The position numbers and the translations under genes were made by a program. The notes below the pieces were generated by a model, which was not told where the DNA came from, did no database searches, and saw nothing but the letters and a program-made list of their open reading frames with translations. A stretch of DNA of 64,000 nucleotides from Spelaeicoccus albus (lineage in GTDB: Bacteria > Actinomycetota > Actinomycetes > Actinomycetales > Brevibacteriaceae): assembly GCF_013409065.1 (NCBI RefSeq), contig NZ_JACBZP010000001.1:2924518-2988517 (forward strand). The letters are read 5' to 3'. Positions 33,349 through 42,895 of this stretch are shown in pieces (the stretch's first letter is position 1; each line of letters opens with the position of its first letter).

Positions 33349-33978
33349 ATGCCTTTCACCGACAGGCGGGACGCGGGACGCCGGCTCGCCGCACGTCTCA
33401 CCGGGCGGTTCGGCGCGGACGGCGTCGTGGTCATCGGGCTGCCGCGCGGCGGAGTGCCGGTAGCCGCCGAACTTGCTGCAGCGCTCGAAGCCGACCTCGA
33501 TGTCACGCTGGTGCACAAGCTCGGCGCTCCGTACCAACCGGAGTTCGCCATCGGCGCGGTGGCGCACGGCGGCGCACGCATTGTGGACCAGAAGGCGGCA
33601 CGGCACGTGCGAGCAAGCGAACACGATCTGGCCGAGATCGAGCGGCGCACTCGCACCGAATTGGCCAGCCGGGCCAGAAGGCTTCGCCGCCGCTACCCCG
33701 AGGTGCCCGTCGAAGGCCGGACAGTGATAGTCGTCGACGACGGCGCGGCCACGGGCCTGACTGCGCAAGCCGCGTGCCGAAAACTCCGCGGTCTGCAGCC
33801 GGCCGCGCTCATCGTGGCGTTGCCGGTCGCGTCCCGGGCTGCGGTGTCGACTCTCCGCCACTATTGCGACGAGATCGTCTGCCTCGAGACTCCGGCCGAT
33901 TTCCGGTCCGTCGGCCAGTGGTACGACGACTTCACCCAGACCAGCGACGACGAAGTGCTACGGCTCCTGGGCGTGTGA
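33349..33978 (+). CDS. Phosphoribosyltransferase-domain protein
   Basis: This 209-residue protein has the type I PRTase fold with the PRPP-binding loop VIVVDDGAATGLTAQAACR near residues 125-143. It begins with the stand-alone family signature FTDRRDAGRRLAARL and VVVIGLPRGGVPVAAELAAAL, followed by LVHKLGAPYQPEFAIGAVA. Such proteins are common in actinobacteria and their substrate is unknown; some are fused to dienelactone hydrolase-like domains, which are absent here. It ends 5 nt before the stop of the convergent flavoprotein gene. Confidence 0.88.
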   Translation: MPFTDRRDAGRRLAARLTGRFGADGVVVIGLPRGGVPVAAELAAALEADLDVTLVHKLGAPYQPEFAIGAVAHGGARIVDQKAARHVRASEHDLAEIERRTRTELASRARRLRRRYPEVPVEGRTVIVVDDGAATGLTAQAACRKLRGLQPAALIVALPVASRAAVSTLRHYCDEIVCLETPADFRSVGQWYDDFTQTSDDEVLRLLGV

Positions 33979-33983
33979 AGCGT

Positions 33984-35402
33984 TCACAGTCCGTATTCTT
34001 CGAGCAGACGCAGCCACACTTCGCTGATTGTCGGATACGCCGGCACGGCATGCCACAGCCGCTCGAGCGGCACTTCGCCGACGACCGCGATAGTCGCGGC
34101 GTGCAGCATTTCGGACACGTCCGGGCCCGCGAACGTCGCACCGACGATCACTCGCGCATCCTCGTCGACGACGAGCCCGGCCCAGCCGCGGTAACGATCG
34201 GCATGCAGGGCGGCGCCGGCCACCGCCATGTCGTGCGTGACCTCGCGAGTGCGAATCCCCCGTTCGGCGGCCTGATCCGGCGTCAGACCGATCTGCGCGA
34301 TCTCCGGGTCGGTGAACACGACCTGCGGCACGGCGCGCTGCGACGCCGTCGCCGCAAATCGCGACCATCCGGCCGGCTCCGGGTCGTGGCCCGCGGCGCG
34401 GGCGACAATCACGTCGGCAACGATCCGGGCCTCGTACTTTCCCTGGTGCGTCAACGGCGCATTGCCTGCCGCGTCCGACACGGCATAGAGCCACTGCCCA
34501 TCGACACCGTCGACGACGCCGTCCGCACCGACCGACAGGCCGGTCGAAGCATCGAACCCCACGCTGTCGAGTCCGAGCTCGGTCACCGCCGGACGTCGCC
34601 CGGTCGACACCAGCAGCTCCTCGGCCTCGATGATGCCGCCGTCGTCAAGTTCGATCCGGACTACGTCCCGGTCACCGCCCCGCCGGACTCGACGCGGCGA
34701 CGTGAAAGTCCGCACGTCGACGCCTTCGGCCTCGAGTGCCTCCGCCACGAGAGCCACTGCCGGCTCCGGAAGCCCCGACAATAGCGTCGAACGGGCCAAC
34801 AGGGTCACGTGCGAGCCGAGACGGCCGAACGCCTGCGCCAGTTCCGTGCCGGCTACTCCCCCGCCGATGACGGCCAACCGGGCCGGTACCTCCCGGGCCG
34901 ATGTCGCCTCGCGGGTGCCCCAGTACCGCGTGGAGTCGAGACCGTCAATGGGCGGCACGACGGGAACGGAACCGGACGCGATGACCACTGCGTGCCGCGC
35001 CGTCCACGTTGCAGCACCGGCCTCGTCTTCGACGACCACTGTTCGCTCGCCGGTCAGCCGCGCTTTGCCGCGAACCACCCGGATCCCTGCGCCTTCGGCC
35101 CACTCCACCTGGCCGGCGTCGTCCCAATTCGCCGCAAAACGATCCCGCCGAGCCAACACGGCCCCGACGTCGAGCCGGCCCGTCACCGCCTCGGCCGCAC
35201 CCGCCACCGCCTGCGCGGCACGGCGGGCCGTGCCCGGCCTGATCAGTGCCTTCGACGGCATGCACGCCCAGTACGAACATTCGCCGCCCAGAAGCTCCGA
35301 TTCGACCACGATGGCGCTGAGGCCCTGAGCGACGACGCGCCCCGCCGCGTTCTCGCCGGCCGGGCCGCCGCCGATGACTATGACGTCGATTGAAGACTCC
35401 AT
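33984..35402 (-). CDS. NAD(P)/FAD-dependent pyridine nucleotide-disulfide oxidoreductase
   Basis: This 472-residue flavoprotein has FAD motif IGGGPAGENAAG at residues 10-21, a redox Cys pair Cys42/Cys47 in GGECSYWACMPSK, and NAD(P) motif IGGGVAGTELAQAFGRLGS near 170. VSTGRRPAVTELGL and a dimerisation domain with VVFTDPEIAQIGLT follow. It resembles lipoamide dehydrogenase/mercuric reductase. The C-terminal motif reads HAVPAYPTISE, with Tyr where lipoamide dehydrogenase and glutathione reductase have the catalytic His, so it is unlikely to be a classical Lpd. The ATG at 35402 is the natural start. Its 5' region faces the divergent bioY gene. Confidence 0.87.
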   Translation of the reverse strand: MESSIDVIVIGGGPAGENAAGRVVAQGLSAIVVESELLGGECSYWACMPSKALIRPGTARRAAQAVAGAAEAVTGRLDVGAVLARRDRFAANWDDAGQVEWAEGAGIRVVRGKARLTGERTVVVEDEAGAATWTARHAVVIASGSVPVVPPIDGLDSTRYWGTREATSAREVPARLAVIGGGVAGTELAQAFGRLGSHVTLLARSTLLSGLPEPAVALVAEALEAEGVDVRTFTSPRRVRRGGDRDVVRIELDDGGIIEAEELLVSTGRRPAVTELGLDSVGFDASTGLSVGADGVVDGVDGQWLYAVSDAAGNAPLTHQGKYEARIVADVIVARAAGHDPEPAGWSRFAATASQRAVPQVVFTDPEIAQIGLTPDQAAERGIRTREVTHDMAVAGAALHADRYRGWAGLVVDEDARVIVGATFAGPDVSEMLHAATIAVVGEVPLERLWHAVPAYPTISEVWLRLLEEYGL

Positions 35403-35467
35403 GCGGCTCATTATGCCCGAGTACACTTGCCTGGAAACGGAATCCAACGCAACCTCCGGGAGCGACC

Positions 35468-36103
35468 TTGCACAAGTCCGCCGCCGATCACGACCGGCGC
35501 GCCGCGCTCCGCCAATCGCCGACCGCTACCCGCGCGCCGTATTTCGGCGCGCGCGACTTGTCGCTCATCGGAGTGTTCGCTGCATTGATCGCGGCATTCG
35601 GAGTGATGCCGGCCATCCCGATCGGCGGCATCGGCGTGCCCATCACGCTGCAAACGCTCGCCGTGGTGCTGACCGGCCTCATTCTCGGCCCGCTGCGCGG
35701 ATTTGCCGCTGCCGGACTCTACGTCGTCGTCGGGCTCATCGGACTGCCGATCTTTGCGAACTTCAGCGGGGGGCCCGGAGTGCTCGTGGGCCCGAGCGGC
35801 GGCTACGTCGTCAGCTTCCCCTTCGTGGCCGCGGCGGCCGGCGCGCTGGCAATCGTCGCGGTCCGGAAGGCTGCCCGGGCCCGGCGGATCGCCATGCTGA
35901 TCACGGCCGGCCTGGTCGGCGGGGTCGTCGTCGGGCACGCCTTTGGTATGGCCGGGATGATGGTCAACCTCCATTTGTCGGTTCCGGCCGCCTTTGCCGC
36001 CGACGTCGTGTTCGTTCCGGGAGACGTCGTGAAGGTTGTGATCGCTGCGCTCATCGCGGCCAGCGTGCACCGTGCCTTTCCCGATCTCCTTCGCCGTCGG
36101 TGA
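35468..36103 (+). CDS. bioY: Biotin transporter substrate-binding component BioY
   Basis: This 211-residue membrane protein is the S component of an ECF biotin transporter. After a hydrophilic lead it has DLSLIGVFAALIAAFGV, GIGVPITLQTLAVVLTGLILGPLRGFAAAGLYVVVGLIGLPIFANFSGG and VGPSGGYVVSFPF, the hallmark BioY sequence, with about six membrane helices. The start is taken as TTG at 35468, preceded by GGGAG at a good distance; the open frame begins earlier but overlaps the divergent gene. It is the first gene of bioYMN, 2 nt before the ATPase gene. Confidence 0.93.
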   Translation: MHKSAADHDRRAALRQSPTATRAPYFGARDLSLIGVFAALIAAFGVMPAIPIGGIGVPITLQTLAVVLTGLILGPLRGFAAAGLYVVVGLIGLPIFANFSGGPGVLVGPSGGYVVSFPFVAAAAGALAIVAVRKAARARRIAMLITAGLVGGVVVGHAFGMAGMMVNLHLSVPAAFAADVVFVPGDVVKVVIAALIAASVHRAFPDLLRRR

Positions 36104-36105
36104 CC

Positions 36106-36807
36106 ATGATCCGCTTTTCCGCGGCGGGCGTGCGCGTTCGTGTCGACGATGACCTGCGAACTCTCCTGCATCCCACGTCGCTTGACCTGACCGAGCGGCG
36201 CGTCAGCGTGATTGGCGCGAACGGATCGGGTAAGTCGACATTGCTGCGGCTGGTCAACGGGTTGACGCTTCCGACGACCGGCTCGGTGAGCGTGGACGGC
36301 GTCGATACGCACTCCCGCGGAGCGGACGTGCGCCGGCTGGTCGGGTTCGTCTTCACCGATCCGCTGGCCCAGCTGGTGATGCCGACGGGGCTCGAAGACG
36401 TGATGCTTTCGCTCCGCCGCACCGGCATCCGCGCCCGCGACCGGCGCCGGGCAGCCTTGGACCACATCGCGGCGTTCGGCCTGGGCGGGCACTCCGAGCA
36501 GAGCATTTACGACCTTTCCGGCGGTCAACGGCAACTGATGGCGTTGGCGTCCGTGCTGGCCACGGCTCCGCGGGTACTTGTTCTGGACGAGCCGACGACG
36601 TTATTGGATCTGACCAACAGGGAACGCTTTCGCCGCGTCCTGAACGGACTCCACCAGCAAATCCTCTTTTCGACTCACGATCTCGAACTGGCGCTGGACG
36701 CCGAGCGTACGCTCGTCGTCAATAGCGGCACTATTGCGTTCGACGGCGCGCCGGCCGACGCCGTCCGGTTCTATCGCGAGCTTGCCGTGACGGGCACGCC
36801 GTCGTGA
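36106..36807 (+). CDS. bioM: ECF transporter ATPase (biotin, BioM)
   Basis: This 233-residue ATPase has Walker A IGANGSGKSTLLRLVNGL near residue 41, the Q-loop region FVFTDPLAQLVMPTGLEDV typical of ECF A components, signature LSGGQRQLMALASVLA and Walker B VLVLDEPTTLLDL, with switch His in STHDLELAL. It energises BioY/BioN biotin uptake at the membrane. It starts 2 nt after bioY and overlaps bioN by 4 nt (GTGA). Confidence 0.94.
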   Translation: MIRFSAAGVRVRVDDDLRTLLHPTSLDLTERRVSVIGANGSGKSTLLRLVNGLTLPTTGSVSVDGVDTHSRGADVRRLVGFVFTDPLAQLVMPTGLEDVMLSLRRTGIRARDRRRAALDHIAAFGLGGHSEQSIYDLSGGQRQLMALASVLATAPRVLVLDEPTTLLDLTNRERFRRVLNGLHQQILFSTHDLELALDAERTLVVNSGTIAFDGAPADAVRFYRELAVTGTPS

Positions 36808-37451
36808 CGTCGGTGTTCGGCAGGTACGTGCCCGGCACGTCGTGGCTGCACCGCTGTCCGGTCTGGCCAAAGGTTGCGCTGATTGCCGCTGTCTCGCTGG
36901 CCGTGCTCATTGTCGACAGGCTGTGGGCCTCCGGCACTCTGGTTGTCGCGGCTCTCATTGTGGCCCGGGCCTGCCGGTTGCCGTGGCGCGTCGTCCTGGC
37001 CCCGTTGAAATTCCTGTGGATCGTGCTGGCGGTCATCGCCGCCTATCAGAGCTTTGCCGTGGGAGTGCTGCCGGCCGTGCGGATCGCGGCAAACATCGCA
37101 GCATGCATCCTGACGGCGTCGCTCATCATGGCGACCACCTCCGATGCGCGGCTGATGGATGCCGTGGCGGCCGCCGGCCGGCCGTTGAAGTACGTCGGCG
37201 GCGATCCCGAACGGTTTGCGCTGACCGTGGCAATCATGTTCCGCAGCATTCCGTACCTGCTCGGCTCGGTGTCCGCGGTGCGCGATTCGGCAAAGGCGCG
37301 CGGGCTCGAACGGTCGCCTCGCGCCTTGGTCTTGCCGGTCGTCGTGGGTGCCGTCGCATACGCACGCCGGACCGGGGACGCGCTGGCGGCCAGAGGTCTC
37401 GGAGAATTGGGTCTCGGGGAGGCAGGCGGGGACGAACCCCCGCTCCCGTAG
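36804..37451 (+). CDS. bioN: ECF transporter transmembrane component (BioN, EcfT family)
   Basis: This 215-residue protein has four to five hydrophobic helices and the EcfT coupling motifs: SKARGLER appears here as DSAKARGLERSPRA, and a second A-R-G appears in DALAARGLGELG. These bind the ATPase. The short N-terminal GRYVPGTSWLHRCPVWPKV is typical of the family. The GTG start overlaps the bioM stop. Together with bioYM it completes a dedicated biotin uptake system. Confidence 0.93.
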   Translation: MTSVFGRYVPGTSWLHRCPVWPKVALIAAVSLAVLIVDRLWASGTLVVAALIVARACRLPWRVVLAPLKFLWIVLAVIAAYQSFAVGVLPAVRIAANIAACILTASLIMATTSDARLMDAVAAAGRPLKYVGGDPERFALTVAIMFRSIPYLLGSVSAVRDSAKARGLERSPRALVLPVVVGAVAYARRTGDALAARGLGELGLGEAGGDEPPLP

Positions 37452-37461
37452 GCTGATCACC

Positions 37462-38562
37462 ATGACTGCGCAAGGTTCGGCTGCCGTGATCGGTGCCGGA
37501 ATCTCCGGCCTGGCGTCGGCGGCAGCGCTGATCCGCGCCGGATGGCGCGTCGACGTGTTCGAGAAGTCCGAGCGGCTGCCGGACGCCGGCGCGGGAATCT
37601 CGCTGATGCCCAACGCCGTCCGTGCCCTCGACTTCCTTGGCATCGGCGACGCCGTCCGCGATCTGGCCGAGACCGACGGGATGGCAGGGATCCGCACCAT
37701 GCACGGGTATTGGCTCACGCGCATGCATGCTGCCGACTTCACCGACAGGTTCGGGCCGCTCGCCATCCTGCCGCGAGCCGACCTGCTGCAACTACTTGTC
37801 GACACGGTTCCGGACGGCACCGTGCGGTACGGTGTCCGCATTGACTCGGTCGATCCGGAGGGCAGCGTTCGCACCGACGCGGGCGCTGCGGACTACGACC
37901 TCGTGGTGGGCGCCGACGGGCTGCGCAGCGTCGTCCGTGCCGCGTGCTGGCCGAACGCCGCCCGCCCGCGGTACACGGGATACACGGCATGGCGGTTCGC
38001 GACTGACGAATTGGACGAACCACCCCGGCACGGCGCCGAGGTCTGGACGCGCGGCGAGCGTTTCGGCTATGCGCCGATGCCGGGCGGGCGCGCCTATTGC
38101 TTTGCCGTGCAGAACGCCCCGGTCGGCGGCACCGACGCGACTTTGCCCGATTACGGTTACTGGCCCGCCCCGGTGCCCGAGCTCGTCCGCGCCGCCTCAT
38201 CCAACGGCGTCCTTCGGGACGACGTGTACTATCTGCCGCCGCTGCGCTCGTTCGTGCACGGGCGGGTCGCGCTTGTCGGCGACGCCGCGCACGCGATGCC
38301 GCCGGATCTCGGGCAAGGTGCGGCACAAGGGTTGGAGGATGCCGTCCGGCTCGGCGCGTCCTCGCACGACCTGGCACTGTACGATGCCGAGCGGCGGCCG
38401 CGGGCCCAGGACGTTGCACGGCGTTCCCGCCGAATCGGTGCGATGGCCCAATGGGTGTCGCCGCGCGGCATTTGGCTGCGCAACACGGCCATCCGGATCC
38501 GGTCCGTTAATGGTCTTATCCGCGTTTTGGCGCCGGTACTGGACTGGCAACCACGTAAATAA
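37462..38562 (+). CDS. FAD-dependent monooxygenase (salicylate hydroxylase-like)
   Basis: This 366-residue protein has FAD motif VIGAGISGLASAAALIRAGW at residues 9-28, the class A DG motif YDLVVGADGLRSVVR near 150 and VALVGDAAHAMPPDLGQGAAQGLEDAV near 270. These are the three signatures of single-component flavin monooxygenases. The substrate is unknown. It starts 10 nt after bioN on the same strand but is not obviously biotin-related. The ATG at 37462 is the natural start before the Rossmann strand. Confidence 0.9.
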   Translation: MTAQGSAAVIGAGISGLASAAALIRAGWRVDVFEKSERLPDAGAGISLMPNAVRALDFLGIGDAVRDLAETDGMAGIRTMHGYWLTRMHAADFTDRFGPLAILPRADLLQLLVDTVPDGTVRYGVRIDSVDPEGSVRTDAGAADYDLVVGADGLRSVVRAACWPNAARPRYTGYTAWRFATDELDEPPRHGAEVWTRGERFGYAPMPGGRAYCFAVQNAPVGGTDATLPDYGYWPAPVPELVRAASSNGVLRDDVYYLPPLRSFVHGRVALVGDAAHAMPPDLGQGAAQGLEDAVRLGASSHDLALYDAERRPRAQDVARRSRRIGAMAQWVSPRGIWLRNTAIRIRSVNGLIRVLAPVLDWQPRK

Positions 38563-38666
38563 CGGTTGTTTGCGATAGCGTCTGTCGAACACAGTTTGGT
38601 TAAGAAAATGCGATAAACGTAACGTACGCCACGTTTTGCGAACCCAATCCCCATATGGTGCTTAGT

Positions 38667-38743
38667 GCGTCCGGGCATCGGTGCCCGGACGCCGGTAAGA
38701 AAGAACCATTGGAGCTCGGTCGCCGCGATCCGGCGACGGCTCC
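38667..38743 (+). promoter_or_regulatory. Structured leader with two hairpins before the ABC importer operon
   Basis: The first hairpin (38667-38692) has 11-bp arms GCGTCCGGGCA/TGCCCGGACGC and a TCGG loop. The second (38711-38743) has GGAGC...GTCGCCG pairing with CGGCGAC...GCTCC around loop CGATC with a small internal bulge. Neither is followed by a T run, so they look like leader structure rather than terminators. No known riboswitch class is recognised. The preceding ~100 nt is AT-richer than the surroundings and probably holds the promoter. Confidence 0.5.
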
Positions 38744-38764
38744 CCCGAACTGGAAAGTCGTGCA

Positions 38765-38836
38765 ATGTCGCTCATCCCCATGAATCCCCCAGACCGCTCC
38801 AGCCGCCTCGCGGGAGGTTGGAACACCGCGCGTTGA
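38765..38836 (+). CDS. Possible 23-residue leader ORF coupled to the permease start
   Basis: An ATG with GGAAAG 7 nt upstream opens a 23-codon frame (MSLIPMNPPDRSSRLAGG then WNTAR). Its TGA stop overlaps the TTG start of the permease as TTGA. No function is known. The overlap suggests translational coupling or a leader-peptide control. It could also be chance. Confidence 0.4.
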   Translation: MSLIPMNPPDRSSRLAGGWNTAR

Positions 38837-39813
38837 TCTCCTTCATTGTCCGGCGGTTCATCAACTATTTGATACTGACGTTCCTTGCAACTATCGGGGC
38901 GTATTCACTGTCGAGCATGTTGATGGACCCACGGGAACGGTATTTGAACCGCAATCCGCCGCTTTCGAAAGAAAGCATCAACGCGATCATGGACGCGCAC
39001 GGAACAAATCCGAACACCCCCGTCCTCGAGCGCATCGGCCACTGGCTGCACGAGTTGTTCCTGCACGGGTCGCTCGGCGATACGATTCACAACGACGCCG
39101 TCATGCACGAGATGCTCTTGCGCTCGTCCATCAGCTTGCGGCTGCTCATCGTCGGCTCGATTCTGGGAGCGCTCGTCGGCGTCATCCTGGGCGTCTGGGG
39201 CGCCGTCAAGCAGTACAAGGCAAGCGACCAGACGGTGTCGTACATCTCGTTCGTGGTGATTGCCGCGCCCACGTTCGTGGTCGGCGCAGTCCTGATGATC
39301 TTGGCAACCAAGTTCAACAATCTGATCGGCGTGCAGCTGATCAACTTCAGCGGCGAGTATTCGACGGGCGTCCACGGGTTCTGGCCGATCCTCGGCGACA
39401 GGCTCTCCCATATGCTGCTGCCCACGCTGGCACTCATCATGTTCGCGGCTGCCGGATTCTCCCGGTATCAGCGCAGCATCATGCTCGACGTGCTCGGACA
39501 GGACTACATCCGCACTGCCAGGTCCAAGGGCCGCACGCGACGTTCGGCGCTGGTCCGTCACGGCGTGCGAATGGCAGTCATCCCGATGTCGACGTACTTC
39601 GCCTATTACTTCGGCACGCTGATCGCCGGTGCGCTCTTCCTCGAGGTGCTGTTCAGCTGGCACGGCATGGGCGAATTCGGCATCAACTCGATCACGCAGA
39701 GCGACATCAACGGCGCCACGGGCTTCGCCTTCTTCAACGCCGTCCTCGTCCTCATCTCGGCCACCTTGGCCGACGTCCTCTACTCCGCCCTCGATCCGAG
39801 AGTGAGGGTCTGA
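38833..39813 (+). CDS. Peptide-type ABC transporter permease (DppB-like)
   Basis: This 326-residue permease begins with the family start ISFIVRRFINYLILTFLATIGAYSLSSMLMDPRERYL. It has about six membrane segments and the EAA coupling loop SRYQRSIMLDVLGQDYIRTARSKGRTRRSALVRHGVRMA near 225-260. It pairs with the next permease and the fused ATPase to import peptides or similar solutes. The TTG at 38833 is chosen because it gives the usual N-terminus; the upstream extension is hydrophilic and not family-like. Confidence 0.88.
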   Translation: MISFIVRRFINYLILTFLATIGAYSLSSMLMDPRERYLNRNPPLSKESINAIMDAHGTNPNTPVLERIGHWLHELFLHGSLGDTIHNDAVMHEMLLRSSISLRLLIVGSILGALVGVILGVWGAVKQYKASDQTVSYISFVVIAAPTFVVGAVLMILATKFNNLIGVQLINFSGEYSTGVHGFWPILGDRLSHMLLPTLALIMFAAAGFSRYQRSIMLDVLGQDYIRTARSKGRTRRSALVRHGVRMAVIPMSTYFAYYFGTLIAGALFLEVLFSWHGMGEFGINSITQSDINGATGFAFFNAVLVLISATLADVLYSALDPRVRV

Positions 39814-39814
39814 C

Positions 39815-40741
39815 ATGTCCACACTCAAATTGAACGAACAGCCCATCGATCCGACGGTGGACGGTGTCGAGGCTCCGCGGCACAAACCCACCTCCCGCGG
39901 CAAACTCGTGCTGCTGCGTCTTCGCGGTATGCCCCGGTTCTGGGTCGGATTCGGACTGATTGCATTCATCGCACTGTTTGCCGTCGTCGGCAACGTGTTC
40001 AACATCTACACGATCACCGACCAGGACCCGATGGCCCTCAACCAGCCCCCGTCGGCCCAGCATTGGTTCGGCACCGACACGATCGGCCAGGACCTTTACG
40101 CGCAAACGGTCTCCGGTTTGCGCAAATCACTCATCATCGGCCTGATCGTCGGCCCGTGTGCGACTCTCCTGGCCGCTCTCCTCGGTGCCACGGCCGGGTA
40201 TCTGGGCGGCAAGATCGAGGCGATCATCGTCTGGTTCACCAACTTCTTCCTGGCACTGCCCAGCCTCATCATCCTGATGCTGGTCAGCCCGATCTTCGCG
40301 AAGCTCAGCTGGATCTTCATCGCCGTCGTGTTGATCTTCACCTCGTGGATGGTGATGGCACAGGTAGTGAAGAACCAGACCAAATCGTTCCGCGACCGCG
40401 AATTCGTCAAGGCAGCCAGATATATGGGCGCCTCCACCTTCACGGTCGTTCGCCGTCACATCATCCCGAACGTGGCGTCCATCCTCGTGATCGACGCAAC
40501 ACTGGGAATTGTCGGCGCCATCTCGGCCGAAGCCGGCCTGAGCTTCTTCAATCTCGGCGTGCAACCGCCCGACGTGTCACTGGGCACGCTTTTGCAGGAC
40601 GGCGCGTACGCCGCAGTGACCCGGCCGTGGCTGTTTGCCTTCCCCGCGACGTTCCTGGTGGCCGCCCTGTTCGCCCTCGGCCTCATTGGCGACGCCATGC
40701 GCGACGCATTCGACCCAACGTCAGGAGCCAACCGTGACTGA
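39815..40741 (+). CDS. Peptide-type ABC transporter permease (DppC-like)
   Basis: This 308-residue permease has the DppC/OppC pattern. A hydrophilic N-terminus is followed by FWVGFGLIAFIALFAVVGNVF, then QHWFGTDTIGQDLYAQTVSGLRKSL, a hallmark of the family. The EAA loop is FRDREFVKAARYMGASTFTVVRRHIIPN. AGLSFFNLGVQPPDVSLGTLL is also typical. It starts one base after the stop of the DppB-like gene (TGACATG), and its end overlaps the ATPase start by 8 nt. Confidence 0.94.
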   Translation: MSTLKLNEQPIDPTVDGVEAPRHKPTSRGKLVLLRLRGMPRFWVGFGLIAFIALFAVVGNVFNIYTITDQDPMALNQPPSAQHWFGTDTIGQDLYAQTVSGLRKSLIIGLIVGPCATLLAALLGATAGYLGGKIEAIIVWFTNFFLALPSLIILMLVSPIFAKLSWIFIAVVLIFTSWMVMAQVVKNQTKSFRDREFVKAARYMGASTFTVVRRHIIPNVASILVIDATLGIVGAISAEAGLSFFNLGVQPPDVSLGTLLQDGAYAAVTRPWLFAFPATFLVAALFALGLIGDAMRDAFDPTSGANRD

Positions 40742-42866
40742 TCTCGCGTATGACAATCCGGCCACGCGGAGCGGCCGGGCTCCCCTGCTGGAGGTCGACG
40801 ACATCAATGTGACGTTCCGGCAAAAGTCCGGCGATGTGCACGCCGTCCGCGGCGTCAGCTTCCACGTCGACCCCGGAGAGTTCCTCGGCATCGTCGGCGA
40901 ATCCGGTTCGGGCAAGTCCGTCTCATCCATGGCGGCCATCGGTCTGTTGCCCTCGAGCGCCCACGTCACCGGCGACGTGCGGCTGCGCGGCAGGTCGCTG
41001 GTGGACCTGGACGACGACGAGATGTCCAAGATCCGCGGCAGCGACATCGCCATGGTGTTCCAAGATCCGCTGTCCGCGCTCACTCCCGTGTACACGGTCG
41101 GTAAGCAGTTGATGGAAGCCCTTCAGCTGCACGACGCCTCGCTGTCGAAGCACGCTGCCGAAGCGCGTGCGATCGAGCTGCTCGGAACGGTGGGGATTCC
41201 CGCGCCCGAGCGGCGTGTGCACGCGTATCCGCACGAGTTCTCCGGCGGCATGCGGCAGCGCGCCATGATCGCCATCGCCATCGCGAACGATCCCAAGGTC
41301 ATCATCGCCGACGAACCCACGACGGCGCTGGACGTGACGATTCAGGCCCAGATCCTCGAAGTGCTGCAAGAGGCACGCCGCATCACGGGCGCGGCACTCG
41401 TGCTCATCACCCACGATCTCGGTGTCGTTGCCGGTCATGCCGATCGGATAGCGGTCATGTACGCCGGTCGGATAGTGGAGACCGGGGCCGTGGACGACGT
41501 ATTCTCCTCGCCGCTGATGCCCTACACGGCGGGCCTGCTCCGGTCGGTGCCGAATATGCTCACGGCCGGCGAACACCGGCTCTTCCCCCTTGAGGGCAAG
41601 CCTCCCTCGCTTGCGGACTTGCCGCCGGGATGCCCGTTCGCGCCGCGCTGCCCGGTGGCGATCGACAAATGTCGTCAGTCCGAACCGCCGCTGGAAGATC
41701 CGAACGGCCACGGGCGGACGTCGGCGTGCTTCCGCAGCCACGAGATTGCGACCGGCAGCTTGTCGTCGTCCACGATCTTTCCGGCTCCGCAGCCCGTCAC
41801 GGTGCGGCCGCCCAATGCCGACACCGAGTATGTGCTCGAGACGGACGATCTGGTCCGGCATTTCCCGCTGACCAAGGGCGCCGTGTTCAAACGGCGCATC
41901 GGCACCGTCCGGGCAGTCGACGGCGTCTCGATGACCATCAAGCCGGGCCGGACGGTTGCCCTCGTCGGCGAATCGGGATGCGGCAAATCAACGACTGCCG
42001 GCGAGATCATGGAAATGGCGGCCCCGCAGTCCGGGACCATCCGGATCGGCGGCGTCGACGTGTCGACAATGACGAAATCGCAGCGACGCACGGCAAGGCG
42101 CGACGTGCAGATCGTCTTCCAGGACCCGATGGCGGCGATCGATCCACGCCTGCCGGTGGCCGACATCATCGGCGAGCCGCTGGCAATCGCCGGCACTGCC
42201 GGTGCCGAACGCCGCCGGCGTGTGCAAGAAATGCTCGACGTCGTCGGGCTGGACCCCTCGATGGCCGATCGATACCCGCACGAATTCTCCGGCGGGCAGC
42301 GCCAGCGCATCGGCATCGCACGCGCGCTCATCACGGATCCCAAGCTCATAATCCTCGACGAACCGGTCTCGGCGCTCGACGTGTCGATCCAGGCCGGTGT
42401 GATCAACCTCTTGGAAGATCTGCGCGACAGTCGAGGCTTGTCGTACTTGTTCGTCGCGCACGATCTCGCGGTCGTCCGGCAGATGGCCGACGACGTCGCG
42501 GTGATGTATTTGGGCAGGTTCGTCGAATACGGCCCGGTCGAGGAACTGTACGCCAACCCGAAGCACCCGTACACCCGGGCGCTGATGTCCGCCGTGCCCG
42601 TGCCCGATCCGGAAATCGAGCGCTCACGGACCCGCATTTTGCTGGACGGGGACCTGCCCAGCCCGGCGCAAGAGATCAGCGGGTGCAATTTCCGCACCCG
42701 CTGTCCCTTGTACAAACTGCTCGACGAACGCTCACGCGAGCTTTGTCGGCAAGACGACCCGGCGGCGCGCCGGGTCGACAATTCGGAGGTGGCGTGCCAC
42801 CACACGGAGCGTCTCGGACTCCTGGACGACCCGGCCGAACCACCGTCGGCACCGACGCCGCGGTGA
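40734..42866 (+). CDS. Fused dipeptide ABC transporter ATPase (DppD-DppF fusion)
   Basis: This 710-residue protein has two full ATPase domains. Domain 1 (~18-345) has Walker [12 protein letters not shown], signature [16 protein letters not shown], Walker [15 protein letters not shown] and the oligopeptide C-terminal zinc-like motif [17 protein letters not shown]. Domain 2 (~365-690) has [40 protein letters not shown] and a C-terminal [12 protein letters not shown] motif. In many bacteria these are separate DppD and DppF subunits; fusion is frequent in actinobacteria. The Cys-rich tails can bind a 4Fe-4S cluster in relatives. GTG start inside the previous gene's end. Confidence 0.94.
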   Translation: MTDLAYDNPATRSGRAPLLEVDDINVTFRQKSGDVHAVRGVSFHVDPGEFLGIVGESGSGKSVSSMAAIGLLPSSAHVTGDVRLRGRSLVDLDDDEMSKIRGSDIAMVFQDPLSALTPVYTVGKQLMEALQLHDASLSKHAAEARAIELLGTVGIPAPERRVHAYPHEFSGGMRQRAMIAIAIANDPKVIIADEPTTALDVTIQAQILEVLQEARRITGAALVLITHDLGVVAGHADRIAVMYAGRIVETGAVDDVFSSPLMPYTAGLLRSVPNMLTAGEHRLFPLEGKPPSLADLPPGCPFAPRCPVAIDKCRQSEPPLEDPNGHGRTSACFRSHEIATGSLSSSTIFPAPQPVTVRPPNADTEYVLETDDLVRHFPLTKGAVFKRRIGTVRAVDGVSMTIKPGRTVALVGESGCGKSTTAGEIMEMAAPQSGTIRIGGVDVSTMTKSQRRTARRDVQIVFQDPMAAIDPRLPVADIIGEPLAIAGTAGAERRRRVQEMLDVVGLDPSMADRYPHEFSGGQRQRIGIARALITDPKLIILDEPVSALDVSIQAGVINLLEDLRDSRGLSYLFVAHDLAVVRQMADDVAVMYLGRFVEYGPVEELYANPKHPYTRALMSAVPVPDPEIERSRTRILLDGDLPSPAQEISGCNFRTRCPLYKLLDERSRELCRQDDPAARRVDNSEVACHHTERLGLLDDPAEPPSAPTPR

Positions 42867-42895
42867 ACCTCAGAGAAGAGAAGGAGAATCCCCTC

